Assembly: GCA_001970955.1 (NCBI GenBank)
Contig: MPUH01000018.1
Location: 100,594-164,593, forward strand
Direction of reading: 5' to 3'
Source of the DNA: Stentor coeruleus
Taxonomy: Eukaryota > Ciliophora > Heterotrichea > Heterotrichida > Stentoridae
Length of the DNA: 64,000 nt
The notes beneath the pieces are model-generated. The model was given only the letters and a program-made list of their open reading frames with translations. It was not told the DNA's origin and made no database searches. This document shows, piece by piece, positions 1 through 9,930 of the stretch. A program made the position numbers and the translations under genes. Position 1 is the first letter of the stretch. Every line of letters begins with the position of its first letter.

Positions 1-1
1 T

Positions 2-937
2 TTAGGCTCAGCGCTTGAATTCCAAACTTGTGTAACACAAAATATGCTTATCTCAGCTTTGTTAATGGATGGGGGAATTTTTGGTAATGGCCCTGGACAA
101 GTGACTGATGATTCTGAGTTGGCTATGTGTATACTTACAGCATTGTCAGAAACTGCTCCTAAATTCAATCCAGACCTTATTGGAAAATATTATAAAGATT
201 GGATTATTTCTAAACCATTTGATATTGGAAGAACTACAGCTTTGGCTTTAAGACCATTAATGAATGTAACTGATAATTTTTGGAGTTGTGCATCAGAATC
301 AGCTCGAATACATAATAAAGATTCTCAAAGCAATGGAAGTTTTATGAGATCCTCACCTTTAGCTGTATTTTGTCGCAAACTTACATTTGCTGAATTAAAA
401 GAAGTTGTTATTGATGATGTATGCATGACTCATTCAAATAAAATAGTACAAGATACTGAATGTTTATATATTCGTTTTATCTCTTATCTTATTCAAAACC
501 CTAAAGACAAAGATAATGCTATAATAGATTTATTTAACTGTCTGAATGAAGTAGATAATGAAAATACTAGAAAGTGGATTCAAGATGCCTTCAGTAGTCA
601 ACCTATGAATACTAATGATCAAATGGGTTGGGTAAAAATTGCTTTTGATTATGCTTTTAAACAGATTAGAAAACATGAAATAAATTTTACTCAGGCTATA
701 AGTGAAATTCTATCACTTGGAGGAGATACTGATACTAATGCTGCTATTGTTGGGGCAATGATTGGAGCTTATGTCGGGTATGATAATTTAAATGATGATT
801 GGAAAAAAAAGGTAGAAGGTTTTGATTCTATGAGTATGCGTGGAATTCAAAGAGAAGGTGAATTTCTTAATCAAACATTAGTAAAGAAAAAAGTTCAGAA
901 TATTTTTGCTAACTCTCCTGATTATTTGATTAGATAA
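2..937 (+). CDS. ADP-ribosylglycohydrolase family protein (5' partial)
   Basis: Enzyme of the ADP-ribosylhydrolase (ARH/DraG) family, which removes ADP-ribose from modified proteins or related small molecules using two Mg ions. The frame is open from base 2 through the first ATG at 44, and the residues before that ATG (LGSALEF) look like the conserved family start, so the true start lies outside the window. The first metal site is GQVTDDSELA; the second is GGDTDTNAAIVGAMIGAYVG near the C terminus, in the usual order. About 310 residues are present, close to the normal family length. No signal peptide can be judged because the N terminus is missing. Target (protein Arg/Ser or free ADP-ribose compound) cannot be told from this. 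Confidence 0.88.
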   Translation, partial: LGSALEFQTCVTQNMLISALLMDGGIFGNGPGQVTDDSELAMCILTALSETAPKFNPDLIGKYYKDWIISKPFDIGRTTALALRPLMNVTDNFWSCASESARIHNKDSQSNGSFMRSSPLAVFCRKLTFAELKEVVIDDVCMTHSNKIVQDTECLYIRFISYLIQNPKDKDNAIIDLFNCLNEVDNENTRKWIQDAFSSQPMNTNDQMGWVKIAFDYAFKQIRKHEINFTQAISEILSLGGDTDTNAAIVGAMIGAYVGYDNLNDDWKKKVEGFDSMSMRGIQREGEFLNQTLVKKKVQNIFANSPDYLIR

Positions 938-1061
938 ATAGATTAGTTTTCAATAGAAAGCTTATAAATAGAGTATTTTAAGGTATGAATATCTAATTCT
1001 AAAAAAAAATGATTCTATTTAAGTTGCTTATGATAATTGTATTCTAATCTTATAAAGCAAA

Positions 1062-1772
1062 ATGGGGTGTATTGAAGTAAAAAACAAATCAGAAGAAATA
1101 TTAATCCAAGAAGCAGAACATGTTCTTAACTTAAAAAAACAAAAAAGTATTCAAGTTGATTCTGTAATTCGTAAATTTTCTCTAAACGGGCAAGTTACAT
1201 CAGTTCAACTAAATCGTATTTCTAGTCATTTAAAACTTCAGACAAAAAACTTATTCCCCTTCATAAAAATAGATGAATTCTATGGAAAATTAAGAGATAT
1301 TAATGGGAATTATGACCTTAAAGACTTGTTAGTTATTGGAATTCTACTTTCAGATGGTGAGTCAAGTACAAAAGCTGGACTTTTATATCAAATATTTGAT
1401 GAAGAGCTCACAGGACATATGAGTTTAAGTAAAGTTAAAAATCAATTGCTTTATAAACTGGTAATACATTCATGTTCAAGTCTACCAAAACTTGTATCTC
1501 CTAGACAGGCTTCAAATGTGAATTTGGAAAAAATTGAAAAATACTCTGATTGCTTGATAGAAAAAAAAGATACCTGTATTAATTCTGTTGCTGAAAGACT
1601 TGCTGTAAATGGTAATGATGTGACAGAAATTACTTTTACTGAAGTGTTTCGTACTTTTAGACAGGGGAAATTAACTTCTTCTGTGGGATGGAGAGCTTTT
1701 CTATATGAAAAATACTTATGTGAGAACTCTAAAATATTGGTATCAACTCCTGCTATCACTGAGAGTAAATAA
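1062..1772 (+). CDS. EF-hand-like protein with N-terminal acylation motif
   Basis: A 236-residue protein beginning MGC, the arrangement for N-myristoylation at Gly2 plus palmitoylation at Cys3, so membrane attachment is likely. The middle (about residues 85-135) resembles the helix-loop-helix layout of calcineurin-B/frequenin-like calcium sensors: a DLLVIGILLSDGES segment followed by LLYQIFDEELTGHMSLSKV. The loops lack a clean DxDxDG ligand set, so calcium binding is uncertain. The rest has no feature I recognise. ATG at 1062 is preceded by TATAAAGCAAA. It could be a signalling adaptor rather than a sensor. Confidence 0.6.
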   Translation: MGCIEVKNKSEEILIQEAEHVLNLKKQKSIQVDSVIRKFSLNGQVTSVQLNRISSHLKLQTKNLFPFIKIDEFYGKLRDINGNYDLKDLLVIGILLSDGESSTKAGLLYQIFDEELTGHMSLSKVKNQLLYKLVIHSCSSLPKLVSPRQASNVNLEKIEKYSDCLIEKKDTCINSVAERLAVNGNDVTEITFTEVFRTFRQGKLTSSVGWRAFLYEKYLCENSKILVSTPAITESK

Positions 1773-2029
1773 TCTTTACAATAATTATCACTCATCCTTC
1801 ATTTTTCTATATGCATGCTAAATTTATTTGTTTTAATCATCTTAAATATATATTTTCGTTTAAATGTGCCCTTGCAAAATCCTCTCAATTCCATAAAACT
1901 AAAAAAAAACTTAGTTTTTCAAATCAATCATTTAATAAATCTAATCTTTTAACTCTCTCATGTAATAAATTATAAAGCCTTCAATTACAATAAACTATGC
2001 TAAAAATTAATTTCTGACACTTTATATAA

Positions 2030-2524
2030 ATGGTGAAATTACTTAGTCTATTAGTTATCAGTTTCCTTATTTGTTCGCCTAGTGCATATTTCCACCCTAA
2101 GCAATGCCTTGAAGACACAATAGCTTTAGAGACTAAATTACTGAAAATGGCTTCAGAATTTGCATCACTTGGGCTATTTGAGCAAGGAATTATTTCTTTG
2201 AAAGAAGCTTGGAAAATTGTCCCTCAATGGCTTATTGATTGTGTTCCTTTTATTGTTATACCTGATCAATATTATGAAATAGACTCTCTTGAAGCAGAAG
2301 ATTTAGGCGAAAATGCAATTATCAATGGAGTTTTAGTGTATCTTGATAGGTCTATTTATGGACAAGAGTTTAGAGATTGTACTTCAGGTCTATTGTATTT
2401 GAGTCATAAATTTAGTGAAATTTCATTGTGTATTCAAAAAGGAGACTATCAGAGAATGGCTGACATATTGATGGAACTTGGGCAGTCTGGATATGAGATA
2501 GCAAGATTATGTGAGAGGAACTAG
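2030..2524 (+). CDS. Small secreted protein of unknown function
   Basis: A 164-residue protein with a clear signal peptide (residues 1 to about 19, hydrophobic core LLSLLVISFLIC) and no other membrane segment, so probably secreted or lumenal. The mature part is mainly helical and carries about five cysteines (for example at KQC, IDC, RDC, SLC, RLC), suggesting disulfides. I do not recognise the family. The ATG is abutted by TTTATATAA, a start-proximal motif seen at many genes here. Stop is TAG. Confidence 0.6.
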   Translation: MVKLLSLLVISFLICSPSAYFHPKQCLEDTIALETKLLKMASEFASLGLFEQGIISLKEAWKIVPQWLIDCVPFIVIPDQYYEIDSLEAEDLGENAIINGVLVYLDRSIYGQEFRDCTSGLLYLSHKFSEISLCIQKGDYQRMADILMELGQSGYEIARLCERN

Positions 2525-2824
2525 TTTAATTTAGTAAGTATTTCATATAATTTTAGCTAAAATCATGTTTAAATTGGATTAAAAATTAACTTTTATCATA
2601 GTTTATCAATAAATATATATATGTAAAATAAAATATTTATATTATAAGTATGCACCAAAAATATAATTATTCTAAAGAAACCTCTAAAAACAATCAATCT
2701 TACATGAAAATATTTCTAGTTGTTTCACATACTTAATCATAAATTTCCTCCAAAAATTCATCAACACTTATATCTTACTCAACCACACAAATCTTCTTCC
2801 TTAATCAAAATCATAATAATAATC
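2525..2824. other. Intergenic spacer
   Basis: About 300 nt, very AT-rich. The last 60 nt are C-rich and G-poor on the plus strand, as before other plus genes here. An open frame starting with TTG at 2720 is only an upstream extension of the SHIPPO gene. No RNA gene seen. Confidence 0.5.
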
Positions 2825-4056
2825 ATGCAAAAAGAAGCTCCAGCATGGACAATGGGAAGTAGAAAATTCTACATCCATCAAGAAGTAACACCAGGTCCTG
2901 GTACCTATGCAATTTCCCCAATAGACTCTGGGCCAAATTTCCATATGGGTCGTTCAGAAAGAGCCTCAATCTCTATGAACAAAGAGATCCCAGGCCCGGG
3001 TTCATACTCTCCTAAAAAGTATCTTCCCTTCCAAGGTAACACTTTGTAAATCATATTCAGTATGCCAACCTCACAACGTAGTGAACTTGTAAGAAATATT
3101 GACATTCCAGGTCCAGGTCAATATACATCACAAGTAAAATCTGAAGGTCCAGCTTATACCTTACGTAGTAGAAGAAACCTAAATGATAAAGATAAAGTCC
3201 CAGGTCCAGGCCAATACAACCCAGGCTACAATTACTCATTAGAAAAACCCCCTAGTTTTACTTTAGGTACAGCAAAAAGAAACACTTCCTTAGCTTCTAA
3301 CCGAGCTCCAGGTCCAGGTAATTACAATTTTAAAAACACTTTATCAGGTCCAAATTGGGGTTTTGGTTCAAGTGCCCGTTCAGTATCTTCTGACAATACT
3401 ATCCCAGGTCCTGGCAGTTATTCAGTAAACCCAAAAACCACAAACATTTCCTTTTCTATGACCCCAAGAAGATCAACCCAAGACAATATGCTTGGAACTC
3501 CAGGTCCAGGTACTTATGATTATTTTTTAAAGGAAGGTTCACCGAAGTTTTCCTTATCAAAAAGTAAGCGAAAAAGCTTAAGTAACGAATCTTTAGCCCC
3601 TGGTCCAGGGGCTTATTCACCAGAAATTCCAAAGTCCAATCATAAAAATACGTGTAATTAATTGATAGATTCAGTACAGCTGCAAGACAGCCTTTAGAAA
3701 TACCAAAACCTACTCCAGGTCCAGGGAATTACAACCCAATTAATCTAGAAAATAGTCCTAGATATTCTTTAAGGTCAAGACCAGTTGAAAAACTTAACAA
3801 TAACTCACCTGGACCAGGAAAATATAATCCAAATGCTTATTATGTATTAGAAAATACACCTAAAGTTGCCCTTGGAAGGACTGAAAAAAATTTCGAAACT
3901 GACTTAGAAAGAATAGGCAAGTTTATACCTGGGCCTGGAACTTATGGTACAAGCTCAACACTTGCTGGGCCAAAATGGGGATTCGGGTCAAGTCCAAGGG
4001 CAAAAGATAAAAATCATAATGTCCCAGGTCCAGGTGCATATAACTTAACTAAATAG
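2825..4056 (+). CDS. SHIPPO/ODF3-like (STPGR repeat) ciliary protein
   Basis: Repeat protein of the SHIPPO/outer dense fibre 3 class, associated with microtubules and cilia. Spliced length is 399 residues from exons 2825-3045, 3061-3651 and 3669-4056. There are 12 PGPGxY repeats (x = T,S,Q,Q,N,S,T,A,N,K,T,A), spaced about 30 residues apart, with the alternating (F/Y)(S/T)x..R element between them. The start is ATG 2825 (MQKEAPAWTMGSRK), typical of the family; the open frame upstream begins with TTG and is not used. Intron 1 is a standard 15-mer. The second break needs a 17-nt GT..AG removal to keep both frame and the FSTAAR element; a 15-nt splice at the same acceptor gives a stop. Convergent with the eS31 gene. 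Confidence 0.88.
3046..3060 (+). other. 15-nt intron (SHIPPO gene, intron 1)
   Basis: GTAAATCATATTCAG, with A at position 10. Removal joins GNT to FMPTSQRSE in frame and restores the repeat period. Confidence 0.9.
3652..3668 (+). other. Apparent 17-nt intron (SHIPPO gene, intron 2)
   Basis: GTGTAATTAATTGATAG. Removing 17 nt gives KNTFSTAARQPLEIPK, matching the repeat pattern, and makes the whole CDS divisible by three. The nested 15-mer starting at 3654 would cause a frameshift and a stop. It may instead hide a 2-nt sequence error. Confidence 0.6.
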
Positions 4057-4156
4057 CTCAAATCCTATATCCCAGGAGAAAATTGAAGAAAAAATCAATA
4101 AATGGTTTTTTCAGTATAAAATTTTTTTTTTCATATAAAAACTAAGATTTAACTAT

Positions 4157-4570
4157 TTAAGCCTTGTTTAGAACTGTTGCATGGCATTTTCCGCAGTAAT
4201 GTCTATTTGCGTGTTTAGCCATGAAAGTTCCTGGACCACATTTTTCACATACTCTTCTAGTTCTGGTGACTTTAGAACTTTTGTCCACTTTGTATAAATT
4301 GAGGACTGCTAGTTTGACCTTCTTTTTCTTGTGAGCTTTCTTCTTAGGAGTAGTATAAGCCTTCTTTTTCTTTTTCTTTTTGCCACCTAACAAAGCGTCT
4401 AAGGCTTCAAGTGTTGAGTATTCAGAAATACCATATTCGCCTATAGTCATTTCTTCTCTCAAAGCTCTTCCGCCATAGAATAAGTTTTGTTCAATAAGCT
4501 CACCGATTTTGGTGTTATCTTCCACATCGACACTTAAAAGGCTTTCACCACTACGGATGAATATTCTCAT
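4157..4570 (-). CDS. RPS27A: Degenerate ubiquitin fused to ribosomal protein eS31 (S27a)
   Basis: A 137-residue fusion. The C-terminal part is eS31 of the small ribosomal subunit: a lysine-rich linker ([17 protein letters not shown]), then a CxxC-x14-CxxC zinc finger with [13 protein letters not shown]. The N-terminal part (about 63 residues, [14 protein letters not shown] to DALLGG) aligns with ubiquitin but lacks about a dozen residues of the central helix region. Acceptor positions 6, 11, 48 and 63 are not lysine; the only lysine is in NTKIGEL. The GG before the basic tail is kept, so cleavage after it remains plausible. ATG 4570 is chosen because the longer frame starts with TTG and this ATG aligns with ubiquitin Met1. 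TATAAAT lies directly upstream. Confidence 0.92.
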   Translation of the reverse strand: MRIFIRSGESLLSVDVEDNTKIGELIEQNLFYGGRALREEMTIGEYGISEYSTLEALDALLGGKKKKKKKAYTTPKKKAHKKKKVKLAVLNLYKVDKSSKVTRTRRVCEKCGPGTFMAKHANRHYCGKCHATVLNKA

Positions 4571-4790
4571 ATTTATAGCCAAGGATATGGAATATGGGAA
4601 TTTTAGTCTTTTGAATGAGGATTTTGATATATGGAGAAGCTTTAGAAGATGGTGAAAGGGGAAAGATTGTGGGAGATAAGGTAGATTAGAGAATGTAAGT
4701 AAAAGTGGAAAAGAGAAAATTTTGAGTGGAATATAAGAATTTTGGGTTGATAAAGATTTTACTAACCTATTATTTTTAACTTTCTATCTA

Positions 4791-7295
4791 TTAAAGATTT
4801 TTAGTGTAAGTTTCAATTGCCTTATTGATTTCTTTTTTTAAAGATAAATACGATTTATCACACAATTTCCTCTTACAATCCAAATCAATTATATGCACAG
4901 TCATATCCTCAGAGCCTACAACAGCATATTTTTCATCCGCAGATACACAAAGGGCACTAAAACCTTCACTATAAGTGTAAATAATCAATTCTTGAATTCC
5001 AGTTTTAGCATTCCACAATCTCAATGTTTTATCAATTGAAGTTGAAATTATTTGAATACCATTTTTAATAATAGCCACTCCAGTTATAGCACCTTGATGT
5101 CCAACAAGCACATTTTTCATAATTTTATCATTAAGATTCCAAATAATAATTCCACAATCTTTATCTCCACCACCAGTTGCAAATATTTCACCATCATTTG
5201 AGATTGAAGAACATAATACCCAGCTTGTATGACCATGAAATATAGATTCACATTTTTTATTATTTAGATCCCATAAACGTACGGATTTGTCATATGAAGT
5301 TGATATTATTTTGTTATTATATATTGATATGCTTGATATAGGTCCTGTATGGGCTTGTAGTATTGATATTATAGTTAATGATTTTATATCCCATATTATA
5401 ATAAGATTATCAAATCCGCCTGATATTACTTTTTCATCATTTTCAGATATAGCTAATGCGCTTACTTTGCCTGTATGGCCTGAAAATTTAGCTTTCATTT
5501 CGCTACACTTATTTTTGCTATCTATATCAAATATATATAAATTCGTGTCTTCTGATCCTTCTATTAGAAATGATTCGCTGTGCGACAATGCAATACATTT
5601 TTTTTTTAAAACATTGTAATCTTTTAAGATGAAATTTTTTGAAGAAGCTTTGAAATCTAGATAAGGTATCATCATAAATCCAGAGGAAATAGAGAATATA
5701 GATTTTGTTTTATTTCCGATTGATATGGAGTCTATTCTATATGATCTTCCTAAGCATTGTCTAGATTGGCATTTTGTCTGACGATCCCAATAACAAATTG
5801 TTTCATCATTTGAAATAGTACAAATTGTATCATCATCATATTTTAATGTTCCTGCTCCAATTACTAAATCAGTATGTCCAGGCATTTTGAAATTTTCTTT
5901 TCCATTTTTTATATCCCAAACTCTAATACTTAAATCATCTGCTACTGAAACCAAAATTTCATTATCCTCAGTGATTACTATGCTATTTATTTCTCCTATA
6001 TGTCCTATCATTTCTTTATATAATGATACATTTTTAATATCCCAAATTTTAATTATTTTGTCATAAGATGCTGATACAACAAAAGACCCATCAGAAGAAA
6101 CAGCTACACTTCTCACAATATTTTTATGAGCCTGGATTATAATAATTTGAGATAAGCTTTCAAGATCCCATATTCTAATAGTCTTATCAACAGAACCTGA
6201 TACAGCATTTTTATTATCTTTGAATAAAGCTATGGCGCATACTGCATTTCTATGACCTAAAAGTTTATTTTTTTGCTTGTAAGTTGCTAAGTCCCATATA
6301 ATTAATGATTTATCTGAGGAACCTGAAATGCAAAATTCCCCATTGTTGGATATCCCAATACATAAAACAGCATCTTCATGACCAGATAGTTTTGATATTT
6401 CTGAAAGATCGTCTATGTTCCATGCAATAACTAAACCATCATTAGATGCGGATAACACAATATCACTATTAACAGTTACAGCAAGTCCCCAAATTTCCCC
6501 TATATATCCTTTAAATTCACATTTTTTACAGCGTTCTTGCAAATCCCATACTATAATCATACTATCTTTTGACCCAGATATCAATTTTTTTCCATCCGGG
6601 GTAAACGATAATGCCTGTACAGAACTCTTATGCCCTTCAAAATAAAACTCCTGCTTTTTTTGTTGTAAATCCCAAATTCGAATGTATTTATCATCAGAAC
6701 CTGATGCTATGTATTTATTATCATGTGAAATAGCAACAGATAATACAAATCTTGTATGAGATTGAATATATATATCATATAAATTTGCTAGTTTTGAAAC
6801 TGCATAAGACCCTTTAAAATTCTGAGAGTTTTTAAAAGATTTAATTTTATACGAGTTTTCAATGTTTTCACTTATGTCAAAATTATTCTGAACACTTTTT
6901 ATTTTGAGTGTAGTCTTAAGAATTTGTTTAACTTTTTCATGTTCTTCTTTTTCAAAGTAAGATTTTATCAAAAGATTTTTATAGATTTTTTTTTCATTTT
7001 CAAGTTGGGAAATTATATTTTTTGATAAATTTTTGATTTTAGAGATAAGAATTTCTGTTTGAGTAAGGATTTTTTCTTTATATGAATTTATTGTGTTTAG
7101 GCGATGATGGATTTCTTGTTTAAAATGGGAAGAATCTTTGTCTGAGATTGGGAATAAAATCTGAGAGACGTTAGGGAAATTAGAATCTAAAACGTGGGTA
7201 TTTGAGTGTTCAGTTATATGTTCAATACAGAATAAAGTGTCTGAGCATGCACATTTCCACGTGCCTATAATATCACAAAAGGAGCAATTTTGCAT
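4791..7295 (-). CDS. B-box-like zinc finger / WD40 repeat protein
   Basis: An 834-residue protein, intronless. Residues 1-35 form a B-box-like zinc site (CSFC, CAC, C..H, H..H), residues 60-140 are coiled-coil rich (KEKILTQTEILISK, QLENEKKIYKN), and about 165-820 hold roughly 14-15 WD40 repeats with many clear WDL/WDI ends, enough for two propellers. It has no enzyme domain; such proteins act as scaffolds. The arrangement parallels the B-box/kelch protein at 29655. It is divergently transcribed from the ankyrin/SAM gene with 227 nt between start codons. Molecular partners cannot be inferred. Confidence 0.85.
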   Translation of the reverse strand: MQNCSFCDIIGTWKCACSDTLFCIEHITEHSNTHVLDSNFPNVSQILFPISDKDSSHFKQEIHHRLNTINSYKEKILTQTEILISKIKNLSKNIISQLENEKKIYKNLLIKSYFEKEEHEKVKQILKTTLKIKSVQNNFDISENIENSYKIKSFKNSQNFKGSYAVSKLANLYDIYIQSHTRFVLSVAISHDNKYIASGSDDKYIRIWDLQQKKQEFYFEGHKSSVQALSFTPDGKKLISGSKDSMIIVWDLQERCKKCEFKGYIGEIWGLAVTVNSDIVLSASNDGLVIAWNIDDLSEISKLSGHEDAVLCIGISNNGEFCISGSSDKSLIIWDLATYKQKNKLLGHRNAVCAIALFKDNKNAVSGSVDKTIRIWDLESLSQIIIIQAHKNIVRSVAVSSDGSFVVSASYDKIIKIWDIKNVSLYKEMIGHIGEINSIVITEDNEILVSVADDLSIRVWDIKNGKENFKMPGHTDLVIGAGTLKYDDDTICTISNDETICYWDRQTKCQSRQCLGRSYRIDSISIGNKTKSIFSISSGFMMIPYLDFKASSKNFILKDYNVLKKKCIALSHSESFLIEGSEDTNLYIFDIDSKNKCSEMKAKFSGHTGKVSALAISENDEKVISGGFDNLIIIWDIKSLTIISILQAHTGPISSISIYNNKIISTSYDKSVRLWDLNNKKCESIFHGHTSWVLCSSISNDGEIFATGGGDKDCGIIIWNLNDKIMKNVLVGHQGAITGVAIIKNGIQIISTSIDKTLRLWNAKTGIQELIIYTYSEGFSALCVSADEKYAVVGSEDMTVHIIDLDCKRKLCDKSYLSLKKEINKAIETYTKNL

Positions 7296-7522
7296 TTATT
7301 ATTATAGAATATTTTAAAGGTAAATAATTTTAAGCTAAACTCCAATAAATTATATTTTTTCTATTAAGTTTATTGAAAAAACTATCTTCAAGTTATATTC
7401 GTCTAAGATTTTTCAATATTTTAAGTTAATATTATACAACAAAAAATAATATTCATATATGCCCTTAAAAATTATTATATAAAAGTACCTAGTATTAAAT
7501 CTTAATAAGATAAAATAATTCT

Positions 7523-8602
7523 ATGAATAATACAAACACAGCGTTTGATTTTCACAATGCATCAAATAGCATTATTATAGGAGACTATATTCAATTTCAA
7601 TTCATTATCTCTGAAAACCCTGCTTTAATCAATGAAAAAGAATTCGGTGAAAGTTTGCTTCATATCGCTGCAGACAATAACCAATACATCATCACAGAAT
7701 TTTTATTATCATTAGGAGTTAACCCTGATATTCAAACTGATTCTGGTGACTCTGCACTACATTTATCAATTTTCAGAAGTACAAAACGTATTGTAAATTT
7801 GTTATTATCACATAAAGCTAATCCAAATCTTCAGAATAAAGACTTTAAATCTCCACTTCATTATGCAGCTGAATTTAAAGAACCGGATATAATTAAAATT
7901 TTACTTCTTCATGGAGGAGATCCTATTTTAATTGATATCAATGGACTTACACCTATGGATCTTGCAGGAGATTTAGCTGATTTGTTTCCATATCGATTTC
8001 CTATGCCTATGATATCAGAAGCTTCTCCAATTGAAGAACTTAATTCTACAATAAACTCCTTAGATCGCACAGTAATAAAAAGCGATTTCTCAGATATAAG
8101 ATTAAAAACTAAACGTGACTCATCTAAAGAAGAACTTTTTGATTTTCTTTGTAGTATATCTTTAAAAAAATATTACAAAGTAATGATCTCATCAGGTTTT
8201 GATAATCTTGAAGCTCTAGCTTTTCAAATGAAAACCCAATATCCAATAACCCATAAACTTCTTAGAACAATAGGTATAGAAACATATGGTAATCAAAGCC
8301 GGTTAATTGCAAACTTAGAAAAAATCTCTTGTGAACTTAAATTAAACTATGATTTTATATCACTCGATGAGTTCCTTGATGAACTTGAACTTGGATGCTA
8401 TTATGAGAATTTTGTTATAAACGGATATGATGATTTGCTAAATATACTTGAAAATTCAAAAAACCATAAAAAACTTACAGATGATATATTAAAAACAAAA
8501 TTAGGTATAGAAAAACTAGGTCATCGTATACGAATTTTAGTTTTTATTGAGTATTTTTCTAACAAATATTTCCAACGCAAATGTAGATGTTGTTTATTAT
8601 AA
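7523..8602 (+). CDS. Ankyrin repeat / tandem SAM protein with CaaX end
   Basis: A 359-residue protein. Residues about 40-155 hold four ankyrin repeats (GESLLHIAADNN, GDSALHLSIF, KSPLHYAAEF, GLTPMDLAG). Two SAM-like domains follow, around 211-275 (LFDFLCSISLKKYYKVMIS) and 283-347 (LDEFLDELELGCYYENF), each ending in the usual LG.. RI.. helix. The last residues are RKCRCCLL: CCLL fits a CaaX box, with Leu at X favouring geranylgeranylation, and nearby Cys and Lys/Arg support membrane binding. It is probably a membrane-tethered scaffold. It converges on the KDEL-receptor-like gene, with only 39 nt between. Confidence 0.85.
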   Translation: MNNTNTAFDFHNASNSIIIGDYIQFQFIISENPALINEKEFGESLLHIAADNNQYIITEFLLSLGVNPDIQTDSGDSALHLSIFRSTKRIVNLLLSHKANPNLQNKDFKSPLHYAAEFKEPDIIKILLLHGGDPILIDINGLTPMDLAGDLADLFPYRFPMPMISEASPIEELNSTINSLDRTVIKSDFSDIRLKTKRDSSKEELFDFLCSISLKKYYKVMISSGFDNLEALAFQMKTQYPITHKLLRTIGIETYGNQSRLIANLEKISCELKLNYDFISLDEFLDELELGCYYENFVINGYDDLLNILENSKNHKKLTDDILKTKLGIEKLGHRIRILVFIEYFSNKYFQRKCRCCLL

Positions 8603-8641
8603 TAACTAACTTAAACTCCTATAAACTCTATCTATTAATTT

Positions 8642-9304
8642 TTAAGGTAATACTAATTTCTTACCAGATTTAAGGCTTTTAAAGTAAATCAACGAGAAGT
8701 CTGCAAGGATAAACGTATGAATAAAATCTGCTACTATAAGAGAATAAAATGTGTCCCCACTCCAATACATTTGAAGCCAGAATATTAACCTAAAAAGCCG
8801 AGCAACACCTAAATTTACGATGTATTTACTAGTCATAGCTTCAATTTCTTTAGATTTCCTCATTACAGCAAATTGTGGTAAAAGTCCTGCACTTTCAGAA
8901 AACATAGTAAAACTTACGAGCATTTGCATTGAAAGATAATATTTGTTTTTATTCCCTGGGTGGAAGAAAAAAGAAAGGATTATACAACAAAAAACTACAG
9001 AATACCATTTCAAGTATTTTGGTGCTGAGTGAATAGCTGTATATCTAAACTTGTAACATAAATAAACACAGATTAAAAGTAATATTGTGTTACAGTATAG
9101 TTCAAAATGCGCCAATGGCAAGTTTCTTAGTCTGGTTTCATTTAACCAGAGACACCGAGAAAAACTTCCTAAAAAAAATATAACCTGGGTGTCCCAGCAA
9201 AGGCCATTTATTGATCTCTGTTTCCAGATTTTGTATATGAGTATACCCGAGGCTCCAAGTTGAAAAAAGTACCCTATTGTAAAGAGCCATAACACGATTT
9301 CCAT
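8642..9304 (-). CDS. KDEL-receptor (ERD2)-like membrane protein
   Basis: A 220-residue protein with about seven hydrophobic segments and the ERD2 signature order: RSINGLCWDTQVIFFLGSF near the N terminus (family: K/R-S-x-x-G-x-S-x-K-T-Q) and SESAGLLPQFAVMRKSKEIE followed by TSKYIVNLGVARLFRL near the middle. ERD2 proteins return HDEL/KDEL cargo from Golgi to ER. It is divergent: the usual SxKTQ reads CWDTQ, so ligand preference may differ or it may be an ERD2-like paralogue. Start chosen at ATG 9304; the frame upstream opens only with TTG. Confidence 0.8.
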   Translation of the reverse strand: MEIVLWLFTIGYFFQLGASGILIYKIWKQRSINGLCWDTQVIFFLGSFSRCLWLNETRLRNLPLAHFELYCNTILLLICVYLCYKFRYTAIHSAPKYLKWYSVVFCCIILSFFFHPGNKNKYYLSMQMLVSFTMFSESAGLLPQFAVMRKSKEIEAMTSKYIVNLGVARLFRLIFWLQMYWSGDTFYSLIVADFIHTFILADFSLIYFKSLKSGKKLVLP

Positions 9305-9930
9305 TTTCAACTTTTTATATTAGCTGTTTTCTATGAGTTTATCCGTAAATAGATCATTGTGTTTTTAGAATTAATATAGTAAAACTGTTGGAATTTATAT
9401 AATGTTTTTTATAGACTTGCTTGAATTATTTATAGTGGAATATATAGTTTTACGATTATTGATCTCTATCTTAAAAAATTTAGATTGATTATGTATGTTT
9501 TGAAATAAATTTCTTTTATTCTTGGGCTTTTTCAAACCTGAAGTTTTTATATAAAGTTTCGATTTATTTTGTATGTCTTTTATTTTATTTTTCATTTGAG
9601 ATTTCTTTATATAAAGTATTTTGTCACATAAAAATTGATTTTTTTTCTGTATTAGCGGATGATCTCAGCAGAAATATTTTTACTGAGTTGTAATAAAATC
9701 AGTTAACTAAAACAGAGAGTCTTAGTCTAACTTCAACAATCTTTGAAATTTTAACTTAGCATTCAACTTCAAAAAACATAGTAAAATTAATATCATATAT
9801 GAGTATTTACTTTGAATATCAAATACTTGGCATAGTCGGCATGGTAGATACAAGAAATGAGTTAATAAACCCGATAGGGAGAAAACTCATAATAATATTT
9901 ACTTTTACAAACCAAAGAAAATACCTATAT
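9305..9930. other. Intergenic spacer
   Basis: About 626 nt between two genes on the minus strand. It is AT-rich. A 66-codon lysine/asparagine-rich open frame (9395-9595, minus) looks like composition noise. A small inverted repeat CTCAG..CTGAG lies around 9665-9690. No convincing gene. Confidence 0.4.

Noticed and set aside
9395-9595. 66-codon Lys/Asn-rich open frame on the minus strand
   Set aside because: Composition mirrors the AT-rich spacer, there is no motif, and no splice partner was found.
9640-9710. Possible C/D snoRNA (GATGA and CTGA with TATTA/TAATA ends)
   Set aside because: Only about 45 nt, C box imperfect, and ends pair by AT-rich chance.
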